This document shows, in pieces, positions 43,307 through 51,538 of a stretch of DNA of 64,000 bases. Source of the stretch: Parahaliea aestuarii (lineage in GTDB: Bacteria; Pseudomonadota; Gammaproteobacteria; Pseudomonadales; Halieaceae); NCBI RefSeq assembly GCF_008064635.1, contig NZ_VRYZ01000002.1, forward strand, positions 124,001 through 188,000, read 5' to 3'. Each line of letters begins with the position of its first letter. Position 1 is the first letter of the stretch. The notes below the pieces were generated by a model. The model saw only the letters and a program-made list of their open reading frames with translations, searched no databases and was not told the origin of the DNA. The position numbers and the translations under genes are program-made.

Positions 43307-43630
43307 GTGCATCGAAGCGCTAACTTGCTCAGTGCCCTGCCCGATGATCTCGCCACCGAGATTTTTCAGGACATTGTGAGTGCTGCCACCGTACGGATTG
43401 AGCGCATTGTCTCAAAGGGCCACACCTCGCCCGGCAGCGGCTGGTACGATCAGGATGAACATGAATGGGTCATGGTGGTGGAAGGCAGGGCAACACTCGC
43501 CTTCGAGGACGGCTCGACCTGCGATTTGTCAGCCGGCGATTACGTGAACATCCCCGCCCACGTTAAACACCGGGTCGCCTGGACAGACCCGGATCAAATC
43601 ACTGTCTGGCTGGCGGTGTTCTACCAGTAG
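43307..43630 (+). CDS. Cupin domain protein
   Basis: A 107-residue single-domain cupin. Motif 1 is weak (GSGWYDQDEHEWVMVVEGRATL, with the His and Glu at DEHEWV) and motif 2 is AGDYVNIPAHVKHRV (His), giving a likely 2-His metal site. This group is often annotated as a cupin of unknown substrate. Start is GTG at 43307; no better upstream or downstream start was found. It precedes the isochorismatase-like gene by 17 bp. Confidence 0.82.
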   Translation: MHRSANLLSALPDDLATEIFQDIVSAATVRIERIVSKGHTSPGSGWYDQDEHEWVMVVEGRATLAFEDGSTCDLSAGDYVNIPAHVKHRVAWTDPDQITVWLAVFYQ

Positions 43631-43647
43631 GTCTGGAGCTGAAAGGC

Positions 43648-44202
43648 ATGAACAGCGAACCCATAGCCCTTATCGTTATCGACATGCAGCGCGGCATGGC
43701 AACGCCTGAAGCCGGTGAGCGCAATAACCCCGATGCTGAAGAAAATATCCTAAAGCTCCTTGCGGCCTGGCGTGGCGCTGGCTGGCCGGTGGTGTCAGTC
43801 CGCCATATTTCGCGGACCGAGGGCTCCCCTTTCTGGCCCGGCCAGCCGGGCGCAGAATTCCAGCCCGCCCTGGCGCCACTGGACAGCGAGCATGTGGTAG
43901 ACAAACACGTACCGGACGCCTTTATCCACAGCGGCCTGGAGCGCTGGCTGCACGTTCGCGGCATTCACCGCGTGGTGATCGTGGGGGTCAGTACCAGCAA
44001 CTCTGTCGAATCCACTGCCCGCACCGCGGGCAACCTGGGCTTCAATACCATCGTGGTGTCCGATGCGACTTTTACCTTCGCCCGGCAGGATTATGCGGGG
44101 GCCTGGCGCTCGGCGGACGAGGTACACGCCATGTCGCTCGCCAACCTGGATGGCGAATACGCGTCCATCATGTGCACCGGGGATGCAATCAACCTGCTGT
44201 AA
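43648..44202 (+). CDS. Isochorismatase-like hydrolase with Ser at the Cys position
   Basis: A 184-residue protein of the isochorismatase/cysteine hydrolase superfamily. The catalytic Asp is in ALIVIDMQRGM, the Lys in VVDKHVPDAF, but the nucleophile loop reads VGVSTSNSVESTARTAG, with Ser where Cys is usual. I recall a subgroup that shares this Ser, so it may be a stable variant with altered chemistry rather than a decayed gene. It sits between a cupin and a PhzF gene; substrate unknown. Confidence 0.85.
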   Translation: MNSEPIALIVIDMQRGMATPEAGERNNPDAEENILKLLAAWRGAGWPVVSVRHISRTEGSPFWPGQPGAEFQPALAPLDSEHVVDKHVPDAFIHSGLERWLHVRGIHRVVIVGVSTSNSVESTARTAGNLGFNTIVVSDATFTFARQDYAGAWRSADEVHAMSLANLDGEYASIMCTGDAINLL

Positions 44203-44245
44203 CAGCAGTGCAGGATATTGGCTTTCACAACACGGGCAAACAATC

Positions 44246-45031
44246 ATGAAGCTCAAACAATACCAGGTAGACGCCTTTGCAACGCGCGCCTTCGAGGGCA
44301 ACCCGGCCGCCGTTTGCCCGCTGCAAAGCTGGCTGGAGGACGACCTGCTGCAGGCAATTGCGGAAGAGAACAACCTGTCGGAGACGGCATTCTTCGTACC
44401 CAGTGAGAAGGGGTTCCATCTCAGATGGTTTACCCCCGCTGCCGAGGTGGACCTCTGCGGCCACGCCACATTGGCGGCCGCGCACATCATTTTTAACGTT
44501 CTGGGCTACCGGGAGCCAGTGATTACCTTCGAAACCCGCAGCGGTGACCTGCTGGTCAGAAAGCAGGGCGACTTCCTGCAAATGGATTTCCCTGCCCTGC
44601 CCCTGAGCGTAACGGATACACCTGACCAGCTGACAAAAGCGCTGGGAGCGCCACCCTCGGAAGTCTGGGCCGGTGATGATTACCTGGCGGTGTTCGACAG
44701 CGAAGACGCTATACGCGCTATCAATCCGGATATGGGATTGCTCAGCCTGCTGGACTTGCGCGGTGTGATCGTGACTGCCCCTGGCTCGGATGTGGATTTT
44801 GTCAGCCGCTTCTTTGCCCCCCGGCTGGGTATTCCCGAAGACCCAGTCACCGGCTCGGCCCACTGCATGCTGGCGCCCTACTGGGCCGGTAAAACCGGCA
44901 AAGCATCCTTAAGCGCCAGGCAGCTCTCCAGGCGGGGCGGCCATCTCACCTGTGAAGTCAATGCCGGCCGCGTGGTGCTTACAGGCAGTGCCATCATCTT
45001 CATGGCGGGGGAGATTACTTTCGAGCCCTGA
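44246..45031 (+). CDS. PhzF family isomerase-like protein
   Basis: A 261-residue protein of the PhzF/diaminopimelate-epimerase fold. Key motifs: QVDAFATRAFEGNPAAVCPL, NLSETAFFVP (catalytic Glu), RWFTPAAEVDLCGHATLAAA and DPVTGSAHCMLAPYW. The family is named for phenazine synthesis, but no other phenazine gene is near, so an unknown isomerase is more likely. Length is normal. The ATG at 44246 begins the homologous part; an earlier in-frame start would run into the previous gene. Confidence 0.92.
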   Translation: MKLKQYQVDAFATRAFEGNPAAVCPLQSWLEDDLLQAIAEENNLSETAFFVPSEKGFHLRWFTPAAEVDLCGHATLAAAHIIFNVLGYREPVITFETRSGDLLVRKQGDFLQMDFPALPLSVTDTPDQLTKALGAPPSEVWAGDDYLAVFDSEDAIRAINPDMGLLSLLDLRGVIVTAPGSDVDFVSRFFAPRLGIPEDPVTGSAHCMLAPYWAGKTGKASLSARQLSRRGGHLTCEVNAGRVVLTGSAIIFMAGEITFEP

Positions 45032-45124
45032 TCCAGCCGAAAAACGCTTGACCTAAAGTCCACTTTAACCTGCATGCTAGTCCAGAACCCCGGTCACTAC
45101 GATCACAACCCAAGGAGCATGTAG

Positions 45125-45766
45125 ATGGATCCCGAATTCTGGCACCACAAATGGCAAGAGAACGACATCGCCTTTCACGAGGGAAAACCCAACCCGCTGT
45201 TGCAGGCTCACTTTCAACAACTGGGCATTCCCTACGGCGGACGCGTTTTCCTGCCCCTGTGCGGCAAGACCCGGGATATCGCCTGGCTGCTGGCGCAGGG
45301 CTACCAGGTGACGGGCGCGGAACTGAGTGAGCTGGCGATTTCCCAACTGTTCAGCGAACTCGGCCTGGTCCCCGAGGTTCGACAGCGCGGCAAGCTCACC
45401 CGCTACAGCGCGCATCATCTCGACATTCTGGTGGGTGACTTCTTCGACATCGATCGCGACGACCTGGGCCCGGTGCAGGCGGTTTACGACCGTGCGGCCC
45501 TGGTGGCCCTGCCGGCGGAGACCCGGCAGCGCTATACAGCCCACCTCGTAGAGATCGTTGACGCCGCCCCGCAGCTGCTGATTGCCTTCGACTATGACCA
45601 GGCGCAGATGGATGGCCCGCCCTTCTCGGTGGACAAGGCCGAGGTGCACCGCCACTATGGTGCCCTCTACCGACTACATGAGGTGGCCCGCCAGGCCGTG
45701 CCAGGCGGCCTGAAAGGCAAGGCCGAGGCGCTGGAGTCAGCCTGGCTGCTTGAGCGCGTCGATTAA
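45125..45766 (+). CDS. tpm: Thiopurine S-methyltransferase
   Basis: A 213-residue SAM-dependent methyltransferase of the bacterial TPMT type, which methylates thiopurines and also selenium and tellurium oxyanions. It starts MDPEFWHHKWQENDIAFHEG, with the SAM motif VFLPLCGKTRDIAWLLAQGY, then VTGAELSELAI and AVYDRAALVALP. Length fits the Pseudomonas enzyme (218). It has its own upstream gap of 93 bp. Confidence 0.94.
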   Translation: MDPEFWHHKWQENDIAFHEGKPNPLLQAHFQQLGIPYGGRVFLPLCGKTRDIAWLLAQGYQVTGAELSELAISQLFSELGLVPEVRQRGKLTRYSAHHLDILVGDFFDIDRDDLGPVQAVYDRAALVALPAETRQRYTAHLVEIVDAAPQLLIAFDYDQAQMDGPPFSVDKAEVHRHYGALYRLHEVARQAVPGGLKGKAEALESAWLLERVD

Positions 45767-45801
45767 CAGGCTAAGGAGCGCAATTTGAATCATCGCGGGC
45801 A

Positions 45802-46902
45802 ATGGCAGGGACGCGGCTGATGCTGCCAGCAGTCATCCTGGCCTCCCTCCTGGTGGCCCTGGCCACTGCGCTGCCGCTGTCGCGCAATCCGCACTGGCTG
45901 ATTCGCGGCCTGGACTTCCCGCGGTTCCAGCTGGCGGTGCTGGCCGCGCTGGTGCTGCTGGCACAGTGGCTTCTGCTGGACTACAGCCACGCCTGGGCCT
46001 GGGGGCTAAGCGCGGCCGTTCTGGTTTGCCTTTGCTGGCAATTGTCCTGGATTCTTCCCTACACGCGCCTGTGGCGGAAGGAAGTCCGCGCCGCCTCCAG
46101 TGCCGACGCCGATCGCTGCCTCAGCATTCTCACCGCCAATGTGCTCACCCCCAACCGCCAGGCACACAAGCTTGTTGCGCTGGTGGAGCAGCACCAGCCG
46201 GACATTCTGGTCACGCTGGAATCGGACCAGTGGTGGGAGGATCAACTCGCCTGCCTTGAACTGACAATGCCGCACACCATCAAGTGCCCGCTGGACAACC
46301 TCTACGGCATGCACGTGTATTCGCGCCTGCCGCTGGATGAAACCTACATCGACTTCCTGGTTGAGGATGACGTGCCCTCGATGCACACGCGGGTCAGATT
46401 GCGCTCGGGCGACTGGGTGCGCGCCCACTTCCTCCACCCTGCCCCGCCGAGCCCGACAGAAAACCCGGAGTCGGCGGAGCGGGATGCGGAGCTGGTCGTG
46501 GTGGCCCGCAGCATCGCCGACAGCGATCAGCCGCTGATTGTCACCGGCGATCTCAACGACGTGGCCTGGTCGCGCACGACGCGGCTGTTCCGGAAGATCA
46601 GCGGTCTGCTGGACCCGCGGGTGGGCCGCGGCATGTTCAATACCTTCCACGCCCGCTACCCGCTGCTGCGCTGGCCGCTGGACCACCTGTTCCACAGCCA
46701 GCACTTCACCGTGGCCAATATCCGCCGCATGCCCGCCATCGGCTCGGACCACTTTCCGCTGTATTCCCGCCTCGTCTTCTCGCCGCTAAAAGGGCGGGCA
46801 CAGAACGGGCTGGAAAGCGACGCGACGGACCAGGCCCTGGCGGACGCACTCAAGGACGGCCAGGCGGTCAGCAGGGCCGATGTGCCCACTCCCGGTGAAT
46901 GA
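45802..46902 (+). CDS. Membrane-anchored endonuclease/exonuclease/phosphatase family protein
   Basis: A 366-residue protein. Three hydrophobic helices at residues 6-100 (AVILASLLVALATALPLS, FQLAVLAALVLLAQWLLL, WAWGLSAAVLVCLCWQL) are followed by an EEP domain with LSILTANVLTPNRQ, DILVTLESDQWW, IVTGDLNDVAWS (Asp-x-Asn-Asp) and GSDHFPLYSRLV (catalytic His). The domain is likely periplasmic; members act on lipids, nucleic acids or phosphate esters. Downstream is the convergent aminotransferase gene, 18 bp away. Confidence 0.88.
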   Translation: MAGTRLMLPAVILASLLVALATALPLSRNPHWLIRGLDFPRFQLAVLAALVLLAQWLLLDYSHAWAWGLSAAVLVCLCWQLSWILPYTRLWRKEVRAASSADADRCLSILTANVLTPNRQAHKLVALVEQHQPDILVTLESDQWWEDQLACLELTMPHTIKCPLDNLYGMHVYSRLPLDETYIDFLVEDDVPSMHTRVRLRSGDWVRAHFLHPAPPSPTENPESAERDAELVVVARSIADSDQPLIVTGDLNDVAWSRTTRLFRKISGLLDPRVGRGMFNTFHARYPLLRWPLDHLFHSQHFTVANIRRMPAIGSDHFPLYSRLVFSPLKGRAQNGLESDATDQALADALKDGQAVSRADVPTPGE

Positions 46903-46920
46903 CCTGCCAAGCGATAAGGG

Positions 46921-48231
46921 TCAGGCCAGCTCGCGAATAGCGGCCAGGGCCTGCTCGATATCCTGCTCACTGTTGAGCAGGCTGGGGGCAAAACGCGAAT
47001 AGACCTCCCGATAGGGCGTGCTGCTCATGATAATGCCCTTGTCGTGCAGGCGTTTGACCACGGTGTCTGCGTGCATACCCTCCACATCGAAACACACCAG
47101 GCCGGACGAGAGGTCCGGGCTCATCGGCGTGTACAGCTTGACGTGCGACATGGCCGCCAGCCCTTCCTTGGTCTGGGTGTTCAATTGGTGGATGCGCGAC
47201 TGCACCTTCGCCTTGTCCAGTTGCAGGTGCAGCTCGAAGGCTTTGGGTAGCGACCAGCGGTGCTCGAAGGCGTGGAAGCCGCCGGGGGTCATGTACTCCC
47301 CCGTCGGGGCTGTCCCTTCCGGAGCCAGGCCCATCCAGGTGTCATAGCTGGCACTGAAGCTCGGGATAACGGGCTTGCACTGCTGCCAGCCGCGATCACT
47401 GCCCCAGATCACCCCGGTGCCGCGCGGGCCGAACATCCACTTGTGGGTGCCGGCCATGAAAAAGTCACAACCCAGCTGGCTGATGTCCTCATTCTCGATA
47501 CCAAAGCCGTGTACGCCGTCCACACAGAAGAGAATGCGGCGCTCCTCGCTGCGCTTGCTGTTGATTGTCTCCAGCGCGTCGGCAATGGCGCGAATCGGCA
47601 ACTTGACGCCGGTTACCGAGTGCACCCAGGTCATGGCCACCACACGGGTCCTGTCGCTGATGGCGGACCTAATGCGCTCAACGCAATCTTTCACCGTTAT
47701 TGCCGCCGGGTCTTCATACAATACGATTTTGCGAACCCTGGCGCCGGTGCGCTGGGCCCGGTACTCGATCGACATGTCCGTCGAATAATGATCGTGAACG
47801 CTGTGCAGGACTTCATCGCCCGGCGCCAGGTCGAGGCCGCTGTAGACCATTGCCAGCCCCATGGTGGTGCTGTCGGTCAGCGCGATATTTTTGGCGGCAC
47901 CCCCCATGTACGCGGCGGCAGACTGGCAGATTTCACGGTCAATGGTCTGGAAATGGGCGTGCCAGTAGTCGGCGGGGTTTTCGTCAAAGGCCCTGCGATG
48001 AGCTTCAATGGCCTCCGACACCGGGCGCGGATGGGAGGCCAGCAGGAAGGTGGCTAGCTGGACGTAGTCCCGGGTGAGAGGAAACAGATCCCGTAACGCG
48101 ACCCAGTCGCCAGCCGCGATGGGCGGCGAAGCGCCCGGTGCTGCACCTTCTGCCACGCCCGCCGAAGTTCCAACCAGCGTGCCGGCGCCCAGTATCAGCC
48201 CGGCGCCCCCCAGAAATTGACGTCTTTTCAT
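46921..48231 (-). CDS. Tat-exported class V aminotransferase (isopenicillin N epimerase-like)
   Basis: A 436-residue PLP enzyme. It opens MKRRQFLGGAGLILGAGTL, a twin-arginine signal, so it is folded with cofactor in the cytoplasm and exported to the periplasm. The fold is aminotransferase class V: TDSTTMGLAMVYSGLDL, HSVTGVKLPIRAIADAL, FCVDGVHGFGIE (Asp to the pyridine N) and FFMAGTHKWMFGPRG (Schiff-base Lys). Related enzymes are cysteine desulfurase-like or epimerases; the substrate is not known. It is divergent from a map gene. Confidence 0.87.
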   Translation of the reverse strand: MKRRQFLGGAGLILGAGTLVGTSAGVAEGAAPGASPPIAAGDWVALRDLFPLTRDYVQLATFLLASHPRPVSEAIEAHRRAFDENPADYWHAHFQTIDREICQSAAAYMGGAAKNIALTDSTTMGLAMVYSGLDLAPGDEVLHSVHDHYSTDMSIEYRAQRTGARVRKIVLYEDPAAITVKDCVERIRSAISDRTRVVAMTWVHSVTGVKLPIRAIADALETINSKRSEERRILFCVDGVHGFGIENEDISQLGCDFFMAGTHKWMFGPRGTGVIWGSDRGWQQCKPVIPSFSASYDTWMGLAPEGTAPTGEYMTPGGFHAFEHRWSLPKAFELHLQLDKAKVQSRIHQLNTQTKEGLAAMSHVKLYTPMSPDLSSGLVCFDVEGMHADTVVKRLHDKGIIMSSTPYREVYSRFAPSLLNSEQDIEQALAAIRELA

Positions 48232-48377
48232 TGTTATCGTCTCCAGATGAGCCTGCTCACACTATAGACCACCACCGTGGCGGCGCCGCTGCCCCATGCG
48301 CACCGACGGCCGGACGCACTCCGGTAAACTCGCTATACTCGCAAGCAGGGCAGGCGCCATGACATTGAGATCTTTCC

Positions 48378-49139
48378 ATGACAGTAGAAAACCAGCAGGA
48401 CATCGACGGCATCCTGAACGCCGGGCGCATCGTGGCGGATGTGCGCGACGCCATGCTGGAAGCGATCGAGCCAGGCATGACCACGGCCGAGCTGGACCAG
48501 TTGGGCGCGGCGCTGCTGGAGCGATCCGGCGCGGTATCCGCTCCCCGCGCCACCTACAATTTTCCGGGAACCACCTGCATCAGCGTCAATGAAGAGGCCG
48601 CGCACGGTATTCCCGGGCCGCGCGTGATGCGGGCCGGCGATATCGTCAATGTCGATGTGTCCGCCGAGTTCGAGGGCTACTTTGCCGATACCGGCGGCAC
48701 CGTCGTGGTGCCCCCCGCCAGCGCGCTCAAAGTACGCCTGTGTCACGCCACCCAGGTGGCACTGAAGCGCGCCCTGGCAGAGGCCCGCGCTGGCGCTCCC
48801 ATCAACGCCATCGGCAGGGCCATTCAACGCACCGCAAAATCGCACGGCTTCAAGACCATCAGGAATCTCGCCGGCCACGGTATCGGCCGCAGCCTGCACG
48901 AAGCGCCGGAAGACATCGTCAGCTACTTTGACCGCCGCGATACCCGGCGCCTGCGCGAAGGCCAGGTCATCGCCATCGAGCCCTTCCTGTCGACCCGGAG
49001 CACGCTGGTGGATGAGGCCGACGATGGCTGGACCCTGGTCGGCCACCCCGCCAACCTCTCTGCACAGTTCGAACACACATTGATTGTCACCAGAGGCGCG
49101 CCCATCGTCGCCACGCTGTCCCGATCCGCCGCCCGTTAG
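48378..49139 (+). CDS. map: Type I methionine aminopeptidase
   Basis: A 253-residue metallopeptidase that removes N-terminal Met. The five ligands are visible: NVDVSAEFEGYFADTGGT (two Asp), LAGHGIGRSLHEAPED (His), VIAIEPFLST (Glu) and QFEHTLIVTRG (Glu); the substrate His is in EEAAHGIPG. It is not beside rpsB, where the housekeeping map usually lies, so it is probably a second copy. It lacks the long N-terminal extension of type Ib and Ic enzymes. Confidence 0.92.
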   Translation: MTVENQQDIDGILNAGRIVADVRDAMLEAIEPGMTTAELDQLGAALLERSGAVSAPRATYNFPGTTCISVNEEAAHGIPGPRVMRAGDIVNVDVSAEFEGYFADTGGTVVVPPASALKVRLCHATQVALKRALAEARAGAPINAIGRAIQRTAKSHGFKTIRNLAGHGIGRSLHEAPEDIVSYFDRRDTRRLREGQVIAIEPFLSTRSTLVDEADDGWTLVGHPANLSAQFEHTLIVTRGAPIVATLSRSAAR

Positions 49140-49217
49140 GCGTTTGACGGTACAGTACTGCCTGCGTTGCCAGGTATCGTCAAACCGAGTCGGCAAGTCA
49201 ACCGGGAGAATGCAACA

Positions 49218-49805
49218 ATGAAAGCGTTTCTTCGCGAAAACCCCGCCATCGGCTTTGGCCTGGGCCTGCCGCTGTTGCTGGCAATCGTCTTTCTTGTGAT
49301 CTCCGGGATACCCGCGCTGTTTGTCGATCCGCCCAAATACGATGTGATCTACGCGACCGGGTATCACAGTTACCAGGAGGGCGTACAGGTTGCCGTTGTG
49401 GGCGGGCAGGTGCAGGTCACCTTGCGCGGCGCATCGCAGTCCAATTTGCAGGTACCACGCTTGTGGCGCTATTTCGCGGCCAGCGGTGCAGTACAGGAAA
49501 TTGCCATCACCCTGCCCCCGAACCTGCCCACCGAAGTTGCCGCCACACTTGCCGCCATCCCCATCGAGGTCGCTGACCTGGAAGGCCTGAGCGTCGACCC
49601 CGCCAGTATCGCGCCGGACGGCTACGAGTTCCGCAGCGGTGGCGACCGGTCTTCCGGCAACATCGTTGGCGAACTGCTGGTTTCCTCGCGATACCGCCAT
49701 CACGCGCAGCTGGTAAAGGACGGGCGCGCCATCCGCCTGCCGAATACGGGCAATGCCTACTACAACCAGCAAACCCGGCTGATCGGCTGGGTGATCGAAC
49801 CGTGA
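49218..49805 (+). CDS. Membrane-anchored hypothetical protein
   Basis: A 195-residue protein not recognised. One helix (AIGFGLGLPLLLAIVFLVISG) near residues 10-30 is followed by a beta-rich domain that is probably periplasmic (YHSYQEGVQVAVVGGQVQVT ... VGELLVSSRYRHHAQLVKDG). A GGGAG precedes the ATG. Its stop overlaps the GTG start of the next gene (GTGA), so the two are translationally coupled and likely to form a complex. A longer upstream frame to 49167 has no support. Confidence 0.65.
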   Translation: MKAFLRENPAIGFGLGLPLLLAIVFLVISGIPALFVDPPKYDVIYATGYHSYQEGVQVAVVGGQVQVTLRGASQSNLQVPRLWRYFAASGAVQEIAITLPPNLPTEVAATLAAIPIEVADLEGLSVDPASIAPDGYEFRSGGDRSSGNIVGELLVSSRYRHHAQLVKDGRAIRLPNTGNAYYNQQTRLIGWVIEP

Positions 49806-50989
49806 TTGCACTGCTGCTTCTACTGCTCATCCTGCTGCTGATCGGCGGCGGCATATGGGCCTGGCCTTTGCTCGCAGCCGCACTCGGCCTGTCCTCCGTC
49901 ACCGACAAGGCGGGTGCACTGAGGCATATCGGGCAGCTGATGCGCACCTACGACATATCACCTGCCGAGGTCGAAACCGCGCACAGGGCAGCGCTCGGCG
50001 CCGGTAACCTGCCCGGCAAGCGCAGCAGGGGTGAAATCGCCAGAACGCTGTTTACCTATCTCGGTGCAATTTTCATTGTCGCGGGCGTCGGCACCTATCT
50101 CGGCAGCTTCTGGGACGCCATGGGCAGCATCATGCGGGTACTGGTGACCCTCGGCACCGGCTACGTACTGCTGATGGTGCTGCTTGCAGCGCTGCACCGC
50201 GACCGCTATCCCGGGCTGATACTGCCTCTGACCCTCGCCAGTGCCGTAATAACGACCTGCGGCTGGTACGTGTTTCTCGATGAGTTACTGCCACAGAGCG
50301 ATGACTGGCGCGGAGCGACACTCTTCGTCTGCGGGGTCATGGCAATACAGCAGTGCGTACTGCTGGCAAAGTACGGCCGCACGGTGCTGGCCTTCACCAC
50401 TCTGCTCTATCTATACGGGTTCATGCAGGTTGGGCTCGACAAGCTCGGTATCGATATCGCCTACATTGCCATTGTCCTTGGCGCCTCGCTGTTTCTGATC
50501 GCTACAGCCCTGGAGAAAACAGCCCACCGCATACTCGCGGAGCCCGCCCTGTTGATCGGTCTCTGCTGGCTGAACAGCGGCCTTTTCGACCGCATTGCAG
50601 TAGCCACCGCCAGTCACTGGGCCGCCTTGCTGGTAGGCGTAAGCGTTATGCTGGCGGCATACGGGCTGTCCGGCCGCTACCCGCGGCTGACGGCACTGGG
50701 ATACTTCGTGGGCTCGGTGATGGCCTATGCCGGCTTATTCGACCTCGTTGAGGGCACCCCGGTGGAGCTCGTCTATCTGGCGGTGACAGCGGCGGCACTT
50801 TATGGCTGCGTGGCACTGGAAAGCCGGGCCCTGTTGTTGACCACGGTAATCGCGATGCTGGGCTTTATCGGATATTTTTCCGCCGAGCACTTTGCCGACT
50901 CCCTGGGTTGGCCGGTCACCCTGATGCTCATGGGTTGCGCATTCCTGGGCGTGGGCGCTCTCGCCCTGCGGGTGAAGCGGCGTATATGA
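49802..50989 (+). CDS. Polytopic membrane protein of unknown function
   Basis: A 395-residue protein. One helix at the N terminus, a soluble region near residues 35-80 (HIGQLMRTYDISPAEVETAHR) and then 9-10 further hydrophobic helices to the end. The early soluble part and many-helix tail recall DUF2157-type proteins, but I am not sure. Start GTG overlaps the previous stop. The pair 49218-50989 looks like a two-component membrane unit with no recognised family. Confidence 0.6.
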   Translation: MIALLLLLLILLLIGGGIWAWPLLAAALGLSSVTDKAGALRHIGQLMRTYDISPAEVETAHRAALGAGNLPGKRSRGEIARTLFTYLGAIFIVAGVGTYLGSFWDAMGSIMRVLVTLGTGYVLLMVLLAALHRDRYPGLILPLTLASAVITTCGWYVFLDELLPQSDDWRGATLFVCGVMAIQQCVLLAKYGRTVLAFTTLLYLYGFMQVGLDKLGIDIAYIAIVLGASLFLIATALEKTAHRILAEPALLIGLCWLNSGLFDRIAVATASHWAALLVGVSVMLAAYGLSGRYPRLTALGYFVGSVMAYAGLFDLVEGTPVELVYLAVTAAALYGCVALESRALLLTTVIAMLGFIGYFSAEHFADSLGWPVTLMLMGCAFLGVGALALRVKRRI

Positions 50990-51069
50990 CGCAACGGAGG
51001 CGCTGAAATTCGGGATGGCAGGCCTACACATTTTTAATTCGTATATTTTTACGATTTAAGTATTTTTTA

Positions 51070-51162
51070 GCCGATATATCGTCAATTTAGGCGAATAATT
51101 TCGACCAATTCGATAAATCGTCTATACTGACGACAAACTTTCCTGCAGGACGATATGTCGTC
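51070..51162 (+). promoter_or_regulatory. Operator cluster and promoter of the HipBA-type operon
   Basis: Palindromes with the core CGAT-N2-ATCG or close are repeated: CGATATATCG (51072-51081), CGATAAATCG (51111-51120) and GACGATATGTCGTC (51149-51162). A fourth, TCGTC-TATACT-GACGA (51118-51133), brackets the -10 box TATACT; TTCGAC at 51100-51105 is the -35 with 17 bp spacing. The third palindrome contains the antitoxin start codon. This fits autorepression by the antitoxin or antitoxin-toxin complex. Confidence 0.7.
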
Positions 51163-51538
51163 AGACTTTACGATGATGCAGATAACTTCACTCCTCACCG
51201 ACGAAGCGGTACTCGCCGAGCTGGGCCAACGCCTGGCGGCCCGCCGCGTCGACCTGCAACTGACCCAGTCCCAGGTTGCCGAACAGGCCGGCATCGCCAA
51301 GCGCACGCTCGAGCGCATGGAAGCGGGCCACTCCTCCCAGGTTTCCAACCTGATCCGCGTGCTGCGCGTGCTGGACGCCATGGCGGGGCTGGACAACCTG
51401 GTTCCAGCGCCTGGCCCCCGCCCGATGGAGCTGCTCGAACGCAAAGGCAGGCGCCGCCAGCGCGCCAGTGGCAAACGCAGCAGCAAGGCGGCAGACAGCA
51501 CGCCAAAGGAAGGCTGGCAATGGGGGGATGACGCGTGA
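51155..51538 (+). CDS. HipB-like helix-turn-helix antitoxin
   Basis: A 127-residue XRE-type protein. The helix-turn-helix is LGQRLAARRVDLQLTQSQVA followed by EQAGIAKRTLERMEAGHSSQ at residues about 23-62. A basic C-terminal tail (RKGRRRQRASGKRSSKAAD) is longer than in E. coli HipB (88 residues) and may reach the toxin or DNA. The ATG at 51155 has AGGA at 51147-51150; a start at 51173 is possible but without binding site. The stop overlaps the toxin start (GTGA), as in other hip operons. Confidence 0.88.
   Translation: MSSDFTMMQITSLLTDEAVLAELGQRLAARRVDLQLTQSQVAEQAGIAKRTLERMEAGHSSQVSNLIRVLRVLDAMAGLDNLVPAPGPRPMELLERKGRRRQRASGKRSSKAADSTPKEGWQWGDDA

Noticed and set aside
44246-45031. PhzF as evidence of a phenazine cluster
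   Set aside because: No phzA-G neighbours; PhzF-like isomerases are common and unrelated to phenazine in most genomes.
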